A stretch of 64,000 nt of DNA from Bacteroidota bacterium (GCA_019695345.1 JAIBAE010000002.1:62001-126000); one strand, 5' to 3'. Counted from the first letter of the stretch, positions 18,099-28,092 are shown. Numbers and translations are program-made. Notes: generated from the letters alone by a model not told the origin.

Positions 18099-18380
18099 TT
18101 GAGGCATGATAGACTTCTAGAGTTGGTACGACATATAAAATCAACTGATCTCGGAAAGAGACTTTATGCATATACTTCGCTAGACAATTTAGTAGTAAGT
18201 ATTTACAAAAAAATTGTACCATTCAGGGAAGTACTTATTATTAGCTTCAATAGGCGCAATTTACAATGGTGTTTTAGGTACTTTGCAACGCCTTATACTA
18301 GTCCTGAATTTGAAAGGTACTACAACTCAGAACTTGGTATTGAAAAATTTGAACAATTTATCAGGTGGATAAGGTGGTAA
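18099..18380 (+). CDS. small cytoplasmic protein, unknown
   Basis: A 93-residue frame starts at TTG; coding-like sequence runs in frame back to about 18057 without an ATG, so the true start is uncertain. The product is charged, rich in aromatic residues and lacks signal or membrane segments (LLELVRHIKSTDLGKRLY near the start, FEQFIRWIRW at the end). I do not recognise it. It lies in a 600-bp AT-rich patch before a secreted YD-repeat-like protein. The 130 bp after it look like short coding debris with no complete frame. Confidence 0.4.
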   Translation: MRHDRLLELVRHIKSTDLGKRLYAYTSLDNLVVSIYKKIVPFREVLIISFNRRNLQWCFRYFATPYTSPEFERYYNSELGIEKFEQFIRWIRW

Positions 18381-18513
18381 CTTTGTGGTTACATCAAAAC
18401 TTCTTGAGTCTGCGAAAGGCATCCTGCTGCTAAGCCTATCATCAGTGATGTAAATCTCGTTCATCGTAAAGTTGGAAATGTTATAGGGCATGTTACAGAC
18501 TTGAAATCACAGT

Positions 18514-19500
18514 ATGAAAAAACTATTTATCCTTTTATCACTTTCCATTATTATAATAACTGATGGTGTTGCACAAATAAATCAATTAGGCTTATATGTG
18601 GATATCAACGGAAAAGTAAAATTTTGGGAGAGCAAACCAAACCGCAATGGTAATATTGATGACACTGTATATATAACATATAAAGGCGTAACACATAAAG
18701 ATGATTTACGAAATTTGAAATACGATTATTTAACACTCCTTGAAGCCCCTGATGTTGGTTGGTCTGATCCATCCAACGCAGATCCGAGTAGAATTAATGA
18801 TACATCCAGATATGAAAGCCTTAAAAGTCCCGTGGCTTTTACTTCATTTTCGAATGGAAATAATACTACAACTGTTTATTACGCAGTTCAGCAGGACTTC
18901 TCATTAAAAATGGATACGTCGTTTAAGAATAAATCTAAAAACAAGCGCTTATTTTCAGATGAAATACGGGGAGTCGGGTTGACCGATTCTGTGTTGAGTC
19001 TGGTAAAGTCAAAACTGAAAGATTATATACATCGTAATTATGGCAAGCCCTGGTCCGACGAGAACATTGAACGGTTACATCATGAACTTTCCTCCTATGA
19101 TACAGTTATTGATGGCATTGCGAAATTTGATTATTTGGTTGACTTTATAAATACTTATGAATATGACAACAATAATAGATTAACGAGAGTTGTTGGTTAT
19201 CATTGGAGCCAACCTGTAGAAGTTGACAGTATTAAATATGATAAGGCAGGAAACCTAATCTATTTTTCACGTGAACAACTTGGAATGAGGCGCAGTGAAT
19301 ATATTTTCCGGTATAACAAGTTTGGTCGCGTAATAAATGCAACAGAATGTTACAAATACGCAGTATCCGAAAATGCAAATGAGATTACATATTATAAGAA
19401 GATGAAATTTACCTATAACAATACCGGAATAATGAATTCAAAAGCGGATTTACTAGAAGGCAATTGGAATACTTATTTTATTGAGATAAAAAAGAAATAG
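18514..19500 (+). CDS. secreted protein with YD/RHS-like C-terminal repeats
   Basis: The 328-residue product has a signal peptide (MKKLFILLSLSIIIITDG, cleaved near VAQ). The C-terminal third carries tyrosine-aspartate motifs: YDNNNRLTRVVGYHW, YDKAGNLIYFSR and YNKFGRVINATE, as in RHS/YD repeats. The N-terminal part is not recognised. It should be periplasmic or exported. Base composition is AT-richer than the housekeeping neighbours, a weak sign of acquisition. A family A element follows about 60 bp downstream. Confidence 0.7.
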   Translation: MKKLFILLSLSIIIITDGVAQINQLGLYVDINGKVKFWESKPNRNGNIDDTVYITYKGVTHKDDLRNLKYDYLTLLEAPDVGWSDPSNADPSRINDTSRYESLKSPVAFTSFSNGNNTTTVYYAVQQDFSLKMDTSFKNKSKNKRLFSDEIRGVGLTDSVLSLVKSKLKDYIHRNYGKPWSDENIERLHHELSSYDTVIDGIAKFDYLVDFINTYEYDNNNRLTRVVGYHWSQPVEVDSIKYDKAGNLIYFSREQLGMRRSEYIFRYNKFGRVINATECYKYAVSENANEITYYKKMKFTYNNTGIMNSKADLLEGNWNTYFIEIKKK

Positions 19501-19563
19501 CCAAACCGATCTCCTTACTTTATCACATCACACCCCACACGATAACCATGTTTTATTGCAGGT

Positions 19564-19626
19564 GCTTCTTTCCCGCAGGATATGGATGGGTAATAAACAG
19601 CTATTGGGTGCGGTCGGACGATAGCA
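19564..19626 (-). repeat. family A 63-bp structured element
   Basis: Stem CCGCA/TGCGG. The second box (complement of CACGATAACC) lies at 19538-19547, about 17 nt beyond the tail. The TGCTATCG end faces gatC. Confidence 0.88.
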
Positions 19627-19720
19627 AAAACATATTACACCAACTGCCTTACACTTAAACGAACAACATTTAATAGATTTGCGCGTCAACGCTGTTGCAC
19701 TATTATTTTTAGATACAATT

Positions 19721-20005
19721 ATGACTCCACGCGAAACAGTTGAATACGTTGCCGGTTTGGCAAAATTGAAATTTAACGAAAACGAAATAGAAGAGTTTGC
19801 CGGACAGTTCCAAAACATTTTGGGATACATCAGCGAGATTGAAAAGTTAGACCTTGAGGGAATTGAACCGCTTACACATATCACCCAAACCGAAAATGTG
19901 TTCCGCGATGACGTTGTTACCCCAAGTTTAACACAAGAGGAAGCGTTGGCTAATGCCCCTAAACGTAACGAGAGTTTCTTTAAAGTGCCCAAAGTAATTG
20001 GGTAA
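19721..20005 (+). CDS. gatC: Asp/Glu-tRNA(Asn/Gln) amidotransferase subunit C
   Basis: The 94-residue protein is the small stabilising subunit of GatCAB, which converts misacylated Asp-tRNA-Asn and Glu-tRNA-Gln to the right amino acid. Family marks are YVAGLAKLKFNENEIEEF, YISEIEKLDLEGIEPLTH, the RDD near residue 67 and the terminal FFKVPKVIG. The start at 19721 (MTPRETV) gives the usual N terminus; the longer frame from 19679 is not needed. gatA and gatB are not in the window. Confidence 0.95.
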   Translation: MTPRETVEYVAGLAKLKFNENEIEEFAGQFQNILGYISEIEKLDLEGIEPLTHITQTENVFRDDVVTPSLTQEEALANAPKRNESFFKVPKVIG

Positions 20006-20086
20006 TAGTAACACCACTAACAACCGGTTCATGCACATTGTTACGGAATGACAGGAAGTTCAACACCAATACTGCGAAAGAGGATT

Positions 20087-21535
20087 ATGCGCTACCGTGT
20101 GCGTGAGTTTACCCAACTGTATAGTTTTGTTTTTTGTGCACTTGCACTTACTGTGTTGTTTAGTTGCCGCTCTACAAAATCGGCAGAGGAACAACTTGCC
20201 GATACCGATTTAACCAAAGACCCACCCAAGCAAACGCTGTTCTTAACAGGCACAAAACCCATAGAGCAAGTTACCAATACCAACGCGTTGCAGTTTACTA
20301 TAGAGCGCGTGGAATCGAACGATTACCCAAAAGAAATACGTTTGTTTGCGCGTGTGTTTGATAGCACCGGTAACTTTATTACAAATCTGGCCCCGCCTGT
20401 GCGCGGCTCGCAGGAATACTGGAAAAAATTGACCGAAACTGTTGCAGTTAATCAAAAGCGTCGCAAACGAACAATTGATATTAAAGATTTTACCGTACGC
20501 GAGTATGGCGCAAGCGATTCCATCCCGTATGCTATTAATCTGTTGATTGATTACAGCGGCTCGATGAATGGTGTTATGGATATTCTGCACGATGGAGCCG
20601 AGATGTTTATTGGCTTAAAACAACGCCAAGACCAAATTGCAATTACCTCGTTTAATAAAGCATTTGCTGTTAAGGTTCCGTTTGCGGCCGATAAATCGTA
20701 CTTAACCGATAGATTCCGTCGTGTTAAGCAAAACGACTTTGGCAGTTACTCGGCAATGTACGATGCTTTGTTAAAATCTATCCGCATGTTCGATTCCCTT
20801 CCACAGGAAATGCCCCGTAACATTATCATGTTTAGCGATGGCGACGATAACTTCTCTACAACCAAAGCACGCGAGGTGTATCTTGCCGCTAAGGAACACA
20901 ACGTTCATATCTTCTCGGTTGGGTTTGGCTACACGCACGATGATGTGTTGCAATTTATTGCCGAGCAGACCGGTGGCAAGTATTATCAGGTATTTACCAA
21001 ACAAGCGCTGCGTAATGTGTTCTTAGAAATTTATCAATCGTTACGGAACTACTATCTTGTTACGTATAAACCTCCGGTGTTTGCGGGCGAACATAAGATA
21101 GAACTTGATTTGCAAATTAATGCAAGCGATACGCTAAAAGCATACGGTGCATATTCTACTGCTGATATAGATATTACATCCAATCCCTCTGACTCATTCA
21201 AAAAACTGATTACCTTCGAATACAACAAATCAACACTTCGCCCAGAATCAGAAAGTATTATAGAGGAACTGGTTGACCAACTTATGAGTCCTAAAAACGA
21301 AAATGTTTGGCTTGAGGTACAAGGTCATACCGATAGTACGGGTGGTGTTGAATACAACCAACGCCTTTCCGAAGCACGTGCGCAAGCGGTGGTGAATGCA
21401 CTTATTCAACGCGGAATTGATACCAAACGTTTGGTTGCCCGCGGCATGGGAATGATGTATCCGCTAAAACCCAACGACACCGAAGAAAACCGCGCTCTGA
21501 ACCGTCGCACAGAATTCCGTGTATTACGGAAATAG
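20087..21535 (+). CDS. lipoprotein with VWFA and OmpA domains
   Basis: The 482-residue protein has a lipobox (ALTVLFSC, Cys near residue 27). A von Willebrand factor A domain (~145-330) shows the metal-site DYSGSM and later FSDGDDN. A C-terminal OmpA domain (~375-482) shows EVQGHTDSTGGVEYNQRLSE. It is likely outer-membrane anchored, binding peptidoglycan by the OmpA part and a protein ligand through the VWFA metal site. Start 20087 gives a lipoprotein signal; 20048 would add 13 residues. It follows gatC by 81 bp but has no functional link to it. Confidence 0.88.
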   Translation: MRYRVREFTQLYSFVFCALALTVLFSCRSTKSAEEQLADTDLTKDPPKQTLFLTGTKPIEQVTNTNALQFTIERVESNDYPKEIRLFARVFDSTGNFITNLAPPVRGSQEYWKKLTETVAVNQKRRKRTIDIKDFTVREYGASDSIPYAINLLIDYSGSMNGVMDILHDGAEMFIGLKQRQDQIAITSFNKAFAVKVPFAADKSYLTDRFRRVKQNDFGSYSAMYDALLKSIRMFDSLPQEMPRNIIMFSDGDDNFSTTKAREVYLAAKEHNVHIFSVGFGYTHDDVLQFIAEQTGGKYYQVFTKQALRNVFLEIYQSLRNYYLVTYKPPVFAGEHKIELDLQINASDTLKAYGAYSTADIDITSNPSDSFKKLITFEYNKSTLRPESESIIEELVDQLMSPKNENVWLEVQGHTDSTGGVEYNQRLSEARAQAVVNALIQRGIDTKRLVARGMGMMYPLKPNDTEENRALNRRTEFRVLRK

Positions 21536-21550
21536 TTTATCGTTGTTTTT

Positions 21551-21613
21551 TGCTATCGCCGGACTGCACCGGGCAGTTAAACACAGCACAACATACTCTT
21601 TGCAGAACAGAAC
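21551..21613 (+). repeat. family A 63-bp structured element
   Basis: The TGCTATCGC box is 16 bp after the VWFA-OmpA stop. Stem CTGCA/TGCAG (compensated variant). Second box GGTTATCGTG at 21631. Confidence 0.88.
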
Positions 21614-21679
21614 TGAGTTCTACAAAGTAAGGTTATCGTGAAGTGTGTAGATCAGAAGAAATCACCACACACAAATAGT

Positions 21680-22852
21680 ATGAAAGAATATCGATATACA
21701 CGTGGTTGGGCAATTGCATTCTATTTAGTAGCGCCTTTACTTATAGCATTAGGCGGTTGGTTACTTTATGAATCTTATCAAGGTGTTTATACTATTCATA
21801 ATACAACGTGGTTTATCATTTCTCTTTCAGTAGCAATAATCGCAATAGCTGTATTAGGTGGTATAGATATTTACTTAAGCAAGGTTATAGTAACCGACGA
21901 AAAAATAGTTTCTATTTCTCTGTTTCAACGTAGGGAACTGTTGTTTCATGAAATTGCCGGATATACAGTAAATCCTAACTATATTATTGTTAAGCCTACT
22001 AAACCTACATTAAAGCAACTCCGCATTAGTGTGTATATAGAAAAGATTGATGAGATTGTATATCTAATAGCTGAACGTTACCCCGATTTGGATGAAGTTA
22101 CAATAGAGAATGAACACAACGAGATATTATCCAATAACAAGCATGGTTTAACGGAAGAAGCACGCGAGACAAAGTTGCAAACAGCAAAGAGAATTTCTTC
22201 GGTATTGAATTGGCTGGGTGGTATCTCATTTGTATGGTTATGGTTTAAACCCGAGCCATATCAATACGCTGTTTTTTTTGCTATTATTATCCCGCTACTT
22301 ACTATTGCTGCTGTAATCTATTATAAAGGACTGATAAGAATAAATGAAGTAAACAAAAGTGCGCATCCCTTTATTACAATAGGATTGGTATTTTCCTCAG
22401 TAGCCCTTCCATTAAGGGCAATTTTAGACTACAATACAATTTTACAATTAAATACTTGGGTGTATATCTCCACGTTAACAGTAATTCTTACGGTGATTCT
22501 ATTTCTAAAAAGTGAGATTACATTTAAGGAAATTTCTGATTACTTTACATTACTATTTTTTATAGCAATTTTCTTTGGCTATAGCTATGGTACAATACTA
22601 CTTATTAATTGCTACTATGATACTTCACGTGCAACCATCTATTCGGCAGTTGTACTAGAAAAATCAGAAAGTACAGACAAAGGAACTGAATACCATGTAA
22701 ATCTATCTGCATGGAGTAATGGAGAAACTCAAACAGAAATCAATATTGATAAGGAACTGTATACCCGCATTCGCAGCGGAGATACGATACTCGTATACCG
22801 CTACAACGGCTTACTTGCAACACCTTGGTTCGAGGTTTCTAAAAACAACTAA
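21680..22852 (+). CDS. multi-pass membrane protein, unknown
   Basis: The 390-residue protein has about seven hydrophobic helices in two groups: two near residues 10-65 and five across ~190-325. Between them is a soluble PH-like region (VTDEKIVSISLFQRRELLFHEIAGY), and a soluble beta-rich tail follows. No catalytic motif is seen. The start at 21680 (MKEYRYTRG) is preferred over 21638. It is flanked by family A elements on both sides. Function unknown. Confidence 0.6.
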   Translation: MKEYRYTRGWAIAFYLVAPLLIALGGWLLYESYQGVYTIHNTTWFIISLSVAIIAIAVLGGIDIYLSKVIVTDEKIVSISLFQRRELLFHEIAGYTVNPNYIIVKPTKPTLKQLRISVYIEKIDEIVYLIAERYPDLDEVTIENEHNEILSNNKHGLTEEARETKLQTAKRISSVLNWLGGISFVWLWFKPEPYQYAVFFAIIIPLLTIAAVIYYKGLIRINEVNKSAHPFITIGLVFSSVALPLRAILDYNTILQLNTWVYISTLTVILTVILFLKSEITFKEISDYFTLLFFIAIFFGYSYGTILLINCYYDTSRATIYSAVVLEKSESTDKGTEYHVNLSAWSNGETQTEINIDKELYTRIRSGDTILVYRYNGLLATPWFEVSKNN

Positions 22853-22863
22853 CTATGATTGCC

Positions 22864-22924
22864 ATTCTTTCCCGCAAGGCATTGCTTTAGTACGCATAAC
22901 GTTTGGTGCGGTCGGGCGATAGCA
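22864..22924 (-). repeat. family A 63-bp structured element
   Basis: It sits between convergent genes. The TGCTATCGC box ends 6 bp beyond the stop of the minus-strand T9SS cargo gene. Stem CCGCA/TGCGG. Confidence 0.88.
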
Positions 22925-22929
22925 ATGAA

Positions 22930-24015
22930 TTAACGGAACACTACAAAAGTATTACTCCGTACAATACCTTGTTCTTTCTGTACTACCGTATAAACACCGG
23001 GTTGCAAATGGGAAACATCTGCAATCCAACTTTGTTGTGATTGTTTCCGAAGTGGTAAGGTAACTACAGAACCTAAGGAAGAAAATACAGTTACTGTTTG
23101 TTCTTGCATTATACCATCTATTACTACATACTCGCTTGCAGGGTTTGGATATACAGTTGTTTTTTGTTGAGTTGAAAAGTGGTCTTCAACACTTACAATA
23201 TTACATGGTTCATTATTGGCTAATAGTAAGGTTTTTCCAATAAACTGAATTGACTTTACCGATTCTGGGACATCATTTGGATGCCGTATCCATGTTTTAC
23301 CTGTATCTAATGAATAATAAAGTTCATAAGAACCTTTAGAAACGTTTTTCTGCCTGTGTATGGCGGCAAGGATGCCAAACGACGATACGGCAATTTGTCT
23401 ATATCCACCACTTAATGAGTCAATAAAAGGCAGTGGTTTTGAAGAAACAAATTTATTAGTACTAACATACGGACCCTGTGAGAAGTAAAACTCTCCAATC
23501 ACCCCAGCAGGCAATTCAAATCCACCTTGTGTATTAGTCCAAGTGTTACCATTATCGGTAGAATATGATATTTGCCCAATATGCCATTGCTTGTACGCAA
23601 TAACATATGAATCTTTTGCATAAACGCGAGGAACGTTAAGTCCACCAATTCTATGGCCATTACTTCTGGCAATACCGCCCCCACCATACGGTTGACCTAA
23701 ATGATTAAAATTCATTCCGGATATACCACAATATATTGTAGTATCATCAACCCACAAGCAACTGATTCCCTCATGTGATTTCAAGCCATCCTCAGTCGTA
23801 ATATCAGCAAGATCCGGTTGCCATTTTGAGGGGAACCATGTTATACCAGAATCGTTAGAAATAACTACCTGCCCGTTAGAAATACCATACAATTGTTCAT
23901 TTGATGATTGAATATTCCTAACACACTGTGCTGGTATTGTCTTTATATCAAATGGTTGCGCAAACAGAGATGTAGCAGATTGTACTACCAATAAAAGAAA
24001 AATGATTGTTTTCAT
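22930..24015 (-). CDS. T9SS cargo protein with BNR/sialidase-like propeller repeats
   Basis: The 361-residue product has a signal peptide (MKTIIFLLLVVQSATSLFAQ). The body contains BNR-type motifs (VISNDSGITWFPS, YSTDNGNTWTNT, YSLDTGKTWIRH), the Asp-box signature of beta-propellers. A T9SS type A domain runs from VYPNPASEYV to the end. It is probably displayed at or released from the surface. Asp-box propellers include sialidases and photosystem assembly factors; no sialidase active site is evident, so the role may be structural. Start 24015 matches the signal peptide. Confidence 0.8.
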   Translation of the reverse strand: MKTIIFLLLVVQSATSLFAQPFDIKTIPAQCVRNIQSSNEQLYGISNGQVVISNDSGITWFPSKWQPDLADITTEDGLKSHEGISCLWVDDTTIYCGISGMNFNHLGQPYGGGGIARSNGHRIGGLNVPRVYAKDSYVIAYKQWHIGQISYSTDNGNTWTNTQGGFELPAGVIGEFYFSQGPYVSTNKFVSSKPLPFIDSLSGGYRQIAVSSFGILAAIHRQKNVSKGSYELYYSLDTGKTWIRHPNDVPESVKSIQFIGKTLLLANNEPCNIVSVEDHFSTQQKTTVYPNPASEYVVIDGIMQEQTVTVFSSLGSVVTLPLRKQSQQSWIADVSHLQPGVYTVVQKEQGIVRSNTFVVFR

Positions 24016-24075
24016 AGTGCAGGGAAAGTATGGTAAAAATATACTGTACAAAGGCAACTTACACAATCTATTATT

Positions 24076-25221
24076 TTAAGCAAAAAGATGTTTATACACG
24101 CCATGTCCGTTGCGGGCAAACTGCTCGAAGTATCCTGTGTACCATTGGCAGAGAGCAATCCCTGCCGTGCGCGAAGCAGTTATATCCTCAGCTGTTTCCA
24201 CACCACCTGTACGCACAACATGAAACTCCTGCGCCGTTGATGTTGGAATACACTGCACTGCCTTTGCCGCAAGCTCAAGCGAACTTGCTTTTAGAAACGC
24301 ACCACTTAGTCCGCCACCAAAGGTTTTGGTAAAGTAATCGAACGCGGCAACATCGCTCTGGTTAATTGCATTACGGTATCGGGCATATTGTGTTGAAGTG
24401 TTGCCAAAGTTTACACCGCTAAATCCTAACGTAGTTAGTACATCAACAATTGCATGCACCAAGCCGCTATCGGTATCGTTGGAGAACTTAACAATAACAG
24501 GAATATTCTTTTGCTGTGTTTTGATAAACTTGGTACTGATGTATTCAAGGCGTTCAAGCAATCCGGCATCAAGTTCATCGGTACGTATCTCGTGCCCGTG
24601 CGCCGGAACGTTTGGGCAACTTTCGTTAAGCTCAATAAAATCTACATTAGCTTGCAGATAATAGTTCATACCTTCCACTAATCCTTGTAATGCTTCTATG
24701 CCGCTTTGCGTGGGGTCGCTACTAACACTTGCGCCAATTGGGCAACCATCGGTTTTAGTTAAGCGCGATAGAATTGTAGCAACCGTTGCGTGGCTTCTGT
24801 TGGGTAACCCCAGCCAGTTGGATGCCGCACCACTATGCGGATACGGAGCAAACGGATGTTTAATTCCTTTCTTCTCGTTGCCCATCCGTGCAAGTGCAGT
24901 AGTTGTTCCGGCAAGATATGCACCTGCGCCTTGTGACGCAACGGTGTAATATGCTTCGCCGTTCTTAAACATTCCTGCTGCGTTAAAAATCGGCGCGCGG
25001 AAGTTGATCCCCCATAGTGTTTGCGCCTGTGTTAACGGTGGCGTGTATGTTGGCGGAACCTCGCTGGTGAAACGATGCAAAAAACGCGGACGCATGGAAG
25101 AATAAATACTAATTGCTGTACGTGCCGGTAAATGCATCATCAGTGGGCGTACGGCGGAATCAAGTCGGGCTAATGTTTCGGAGAGCAAGTATGTTTTTCC
25201 GTAGTAAAAAATTCTGTACAA
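24076..25221 (-). CDS. pyrD: dihydroorotate dehydrogenase-like flavoprotein
   Basis: The 381-residue FMN enzyme oxidises dihydroorotate to orotate in pyrimidine synthesis, or a related dihydropyrimidine. It has the N-terminal helical extension seen in membrane-bound class 2 enzymes (YLLSETLARLDSAVRPLMMH), the barrel motifs FRAPIFNAAGMFKNGE, NWLGLPN, IPVIVKFSND and FGGGLSGAF. The active-site loop reads ELNESCPNV, with Cys as the base, as in class 1; class 2 enzymes normally use Ser. So the class and electron acceptor are open. It is divergent from the M50-like gene. Confidence 0.82.
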   Translation of the reverse strand: MYRIFYYGKTYLLSETLARLDSAVRPLMMHLPARTAISIYSSMRPRFLHRFTSEVPPTYTPPLTQAQTLWGINFRAPIFNAAGMFKNGEAYYTVASQGAGAYLAGTTTALARMGNEKKGIKHPFAPYPHSGAASNWLGLPNRSHATVATILSRLTKTDGCPIGASVSSDPTQSGIEALQGLVEGMNYYLQANVDFIELNESCPNVPAHGHEIRTDELDAGLLERLEYISTKFIKTQQKNIPVIVKFSNDTDSGLVHAIVDVLTTLGFSGVNFGNTSTQYARYRNAINQSDVAAFDYFTKTFGGGLSGAFLKASSLELAAKAVQCIPTSTAQEFHVVRTGGVETAEDITASRTAGIALCQWYTGYFEQFARNGHGVYKHLFA

Positions 25222-25284
25222 AAGTACGGAAAAGTATTTTCGTAATTTCGTTTTGTAGGATTTAGTAACTCACGACTTATCACT

Positions 25285-25935
25285 ATGTCTATTCCCTTAC
25301 GGTACTTTATTACTTACACAATTGATGTGCGATTGTTAACAAGACTAGCAGTTGCATTTATTCTTTGCACTGTAATTGGTACACTTACACATGAATTCGG
25401 TCATTATCTGGCTGCAATTGCACAAGGGTATAATGCACGTGTTAACTTTATGTCCACAAATATTTACCTGACTCCAAATCAGCATCCAATGAGTGCCTAT
25501 GAGTATTTTCTATTTACTATTGGCGGCCCCTTAGAAACTATACTAACCGGATGCCTTGGGTTCATCCTGTTGTTATATTTTAGGACTACGTTTTATAATG
25601 CACAACAATTATCACTATGGCAATGGTGTATAGTTTTTGTAACATTTTTTTGGTCGCGCCAAATTGCGAATCTTGTTGTTTGGATTGGTCGTTACTTCAT
25701 TAACGGATATTATTCTGTACAAGGTGATGAAATAAAACTAAGCAGATACCTCGGTGTACCGGATTTAACTATTCTAATCATAACAGCAGTTATAGGTTTA
25801 GTTATAGCGAGTATTACCATATTTAGGTTTATCCCTAAAGAACAGAGACTAACATTTATTCTTTCAGGGTTGTTAGGTGGCACCGCAGGTTATACAATTT
25901 GGCTTGTATTATTAGGAAAGTATATTCTACCATAA
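25285..25935 (+). CDS. M50-like membrane metalloprotease homologue
   Basis: The 216-residue protein has five or six membrane helices. The second carries THEFGHYLAA (~36-45), the HEXXH zinc motif of intramembrane site-2 proteases and related DUF families. A second metal ligand of the NPDG type is not clear, so it may be a non-proteolytic relative. It lies between pyrD and a YdeI-like gene. Function unknown beyond the motif. Confidence 0.65.
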   Translation: MSIPLRYFITYTIDVRLLTRLAVAFILCTVIGTLTHEFGHYLAAIAQGYNARVNFMSTNIYLTPNQHPMSAYEYFLFTIGGPLETILTGCLGFILLLYFRTTFYNAQQLSLWQWCIVFVTFFWSRQIANLVVWIGRYFINGYYSVQGDEIKLSRYLGVPDLTILIITAVIGLVIASITIFRFIPKEQRLTFILSGLLGGTAGYTIWLVLLGKYILP

Positions 25936-26002
25936 TGCCTATGTATTATTTTACTGTTGTTGATAGCTTTAGATTCAATTGTACCTAGGATGTTGTTTAA
26001 CT

Positions 26003-26491
26003 ATGAATTCTCACACCTTTACAGCTACCATAGATATAATTGGGGTGAACCCATTTGTATCCGTACCTACGGATATATTAGAGTTGCTTTTTATACAAGC
26101 AGAAAAACGTAAAGGTAAAATTCCAATTAAGGGTACAATCAATAACCAACCATATACGCAAACATTAGTACGCTACGCCGGTGCATGGCGTTTATACATT
26201 AACACTTCCATGCTTAAAAATTCGCCTAAGCGGATTGGAGAAGAAATCACCATTACTGTTGAGTTTGATTCAGCAGACCGCAGCATTGCAATGCCGTTAC
26301 CTTTACAACGTGCGTTGGAAGAAAACCCTGAAGCATTATCTGTATTTACCTCGCTTCCCCCATCTAGGCAAAAGGAAATTACAAGGTATATCAGCTCGTT
26401 AAAAACAGAGGAAGCAATAAAGAAAAACATTCAACGTGCGCTCAATTTTTTGCTGGGCAACGAACGATTCATCGGGCGCGATACACCGTAA
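26003..26491 (+). CDS. YdeI/OmpD-associated, DUF1905-containing protein
   Basis: The 162-residue cytoplasmic protein has an N-terminal DUF1905 barrel (~1-95; TATIDIIGVNPFVSVP, GAWRLYINTSML, ITVEFD) and a C-terminal YdeI-like helical segment (LPPSRQKEITRYISSLKT, then AIKKNIQRALNFL). This fusion is common in Bacteroidota. Its biochemical role is not established; relatives are annotated as bacteriocin-protection proteins on thin evidence. Start 26003 is chosen over 25979. Confidence 0.8.
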   Translation: MNSHTFTATIDIIGVNPFVSVPTDILELLFIQAEKRKGKIPIKGTINNQPYTQTLVRYAGAWRLYINTSMLKNSPKRIGEEITITVEFDSADRSIAMPLPLQRALEENPEALSVFTSLPPSRQKEITRYISSLKTEEAIKKNIQRALNFLLGNERFIGRDTP

Positions 26492-26503
26492 TCTGTACTT
26501 ACA

Positions 26504-26568
26504 GGTTCTATCCGGCAAGCTGAGGGCGTGATTTATTTGATGCGGCTTGGTGCCGTCCCGCGATAGCA
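26504..26568 (-). repeat. family A 63-bp structured element
   Basis: The box ends 5 bp beyond the stop of the glycosylphosphotransferase gene. Stem CGGCA/TGCCG, extended inside by CAAGC/GCTTG. Confidence 0.88.
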
Positions 26569-26572
26569 AAAA

Positions 26573-28051
26573 CTACATATCACCTTTACCAAATATCATA
26601 ACGGGAATTGTTTTAAGAATTATCTGAAGGTCGAACCACAACGACATGTTTTCCATGTAATAGTAATCAAGGAGTACCATATCGTTAAAGGATATTTTTT
26701 TGCGGTCGGACACTTGCCATAACCCCGTACAACCTGGCGTTACGTTTAAACGTTTTTTATGCCAACTGCTATATAGTTGATACTCAGTGGGCAGGCACGG
26801 ACGCGGGCCAACCAAACTCATATCGCCTTTTAGTACATTCCACAATTGCGGAAGTTCATCGAGCGATGTTTTGCGCATCAGTTTGCCAATGCGTGTTACA
26901 CGGTTATCGTTGATAATCTTACCAACTACTTCGCCGTTTTTAATGTAAGCTTCGTATTGTTCTTTTAACACAGTTGGGTCGTGTTGCTCTGTTGCCGGAC
27001 GCATGGAGCGGAACTTAAAGAAGTCGAACTCCTCGCCGTTTTTACCAACCCTGCGCGAGCGGTAAATAACAGGTCCGGGCGAACTTAACTTAACTGCCGT
27101 TGCAAGTGCAGCAAACACAGGCGTAAGTAGAATCAGTCCAATCGAAACCAGTACAATATCCATAGCACGTTTAAGAATACGTGCGGCAAGATTATGGCGC
27201 GAGCCATGTAAATGCACAACCGGGAAATCCTGATACAACGAGGTTTGCGCAGGATTACTTGCAATACCAAATGTTTCCGAGGCCACATCAACTTGTGCCC
27301 CAACGGTTGTACACTCTTCGGCAAGTTCTAGTATTTCTCCGGCGGCAAATTCATCGCCCGCAATTATAAATTTATCAATACGGTGCTGGCGTGCAATTTT
27401 CTTTAAGTCTCGCTTAGTTCCTAATATCTTGTATTGATGATGTCCGTTGGCATCGGTTGGTAGCGTGTTATCGTCGTCAATAAATCCAACTACGTGTAAA
27501 TCAGCGTCTGGTTTGTAGGAAATTCGTTTTGCAATCCCCACACCTCGTGCCGAAGTACCAATAATTGCCATACGATGTTTATACCTTCCATCCAGTTTAC
27601 CACGTATCCACATCCTGCGGAAAATGAGTAATCGCCATACTGCCAAAAACAATGTACCTATTGGATATACCGTTGCATTAATACTGCGGCTACTTAACCA
27701 ATTCTCAGGTCTTGTGAAATAATCAAACACAATGGTAATCATCAATGCGGTGAATGCAGCTTTAACCAACAACACAAAGTGCTGGCTACGGTTAACAACA
27801 ACCGAATGTTGGTACAAGTTATTAAACTCCATTGTAAACACCCACACACCTGCAAACAACGCAAATGTTATAAGATTGTGTGTGTTAAGAACATTTATCT
27901 TGCCCGGCAGAATTAGCATGGCAAGAAGAAAACTTGTAACAATACATATATAATCGCCCGTGGCTAAAACCCACTTATAGCGAGGTATGGCATTAGGATT
28001 CATCCGTGACTCCCTGGTTTTTTGGATTACACTCTCAAAAAACCGTGCCAT
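26573..28051 (-). CDS. polyprenyl-phosphate sugar-1-phosphate transferase (WcaJ type)
   Basis: The 492-residue inner-membrane enzyme starts exopolysaccharide or O-antigen synthesis by moving a sugar phosphate onto undecaprenyl phosphate. It has about four N-terminal membrane helices (~25-125), a CoA-binding-like Rossmann domain (~155-270, [12 protein letters not shown]) and the bacterial sugar transferase domain (~285-492). Motifs are [59 protein letters not shown] and [13 protein letters not shown]. Start is ATG at 28051; a TTG precedes it. No other capsule genes are adjacent, except the GT-C gene upstream. Confidence 0.92.
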   Translation of the reverse strand: MARFFESVIQKTRESRMNPNAIPRYKWVLATGDYICIVTSFLLAMLILPGKINVLNTHNLITFALFAGVWVFTMEFNNLYQHSVVVNRSQHFVLLVKAAFTALMITIVFDYFTRPENWLSSRSINATVYPIGTLFLAVWRLLIFRRMWIRGKLDGRYKHRMAIIGTSARGVGIAKRISYKPDADLHVVGFIDDDNTLPTDANGHHQYKILGTKRDLKKIARQHRIDKFIIAGDEFAAGEILELAEECTTVGAQVDVASETFGIASNPAQTSLYQDFPVVHLHGSRHNLAARILKRAMDIVLVSIGLILLTPVFAALATAVKLSSPGPVIYRSRRVGKNGEEFDFFKFRSMRPATEQHDPTVLKEQYEAYIKNGEVVGKIINDNRVTRIGKLMRKTSLDELPQLWNVLKGDMSLVGPRPCLPTEYQLYSSWHKKRLNVTPGCTGLWQVSDRKKISFNDMVLLDYYYMENMSLWFDLQIILKTIPVMIFGKGDM

Positions 28052-28092
28052 CAATATATTGTGGGGTTATATAAGAAAATTTGGGGTTTCCT

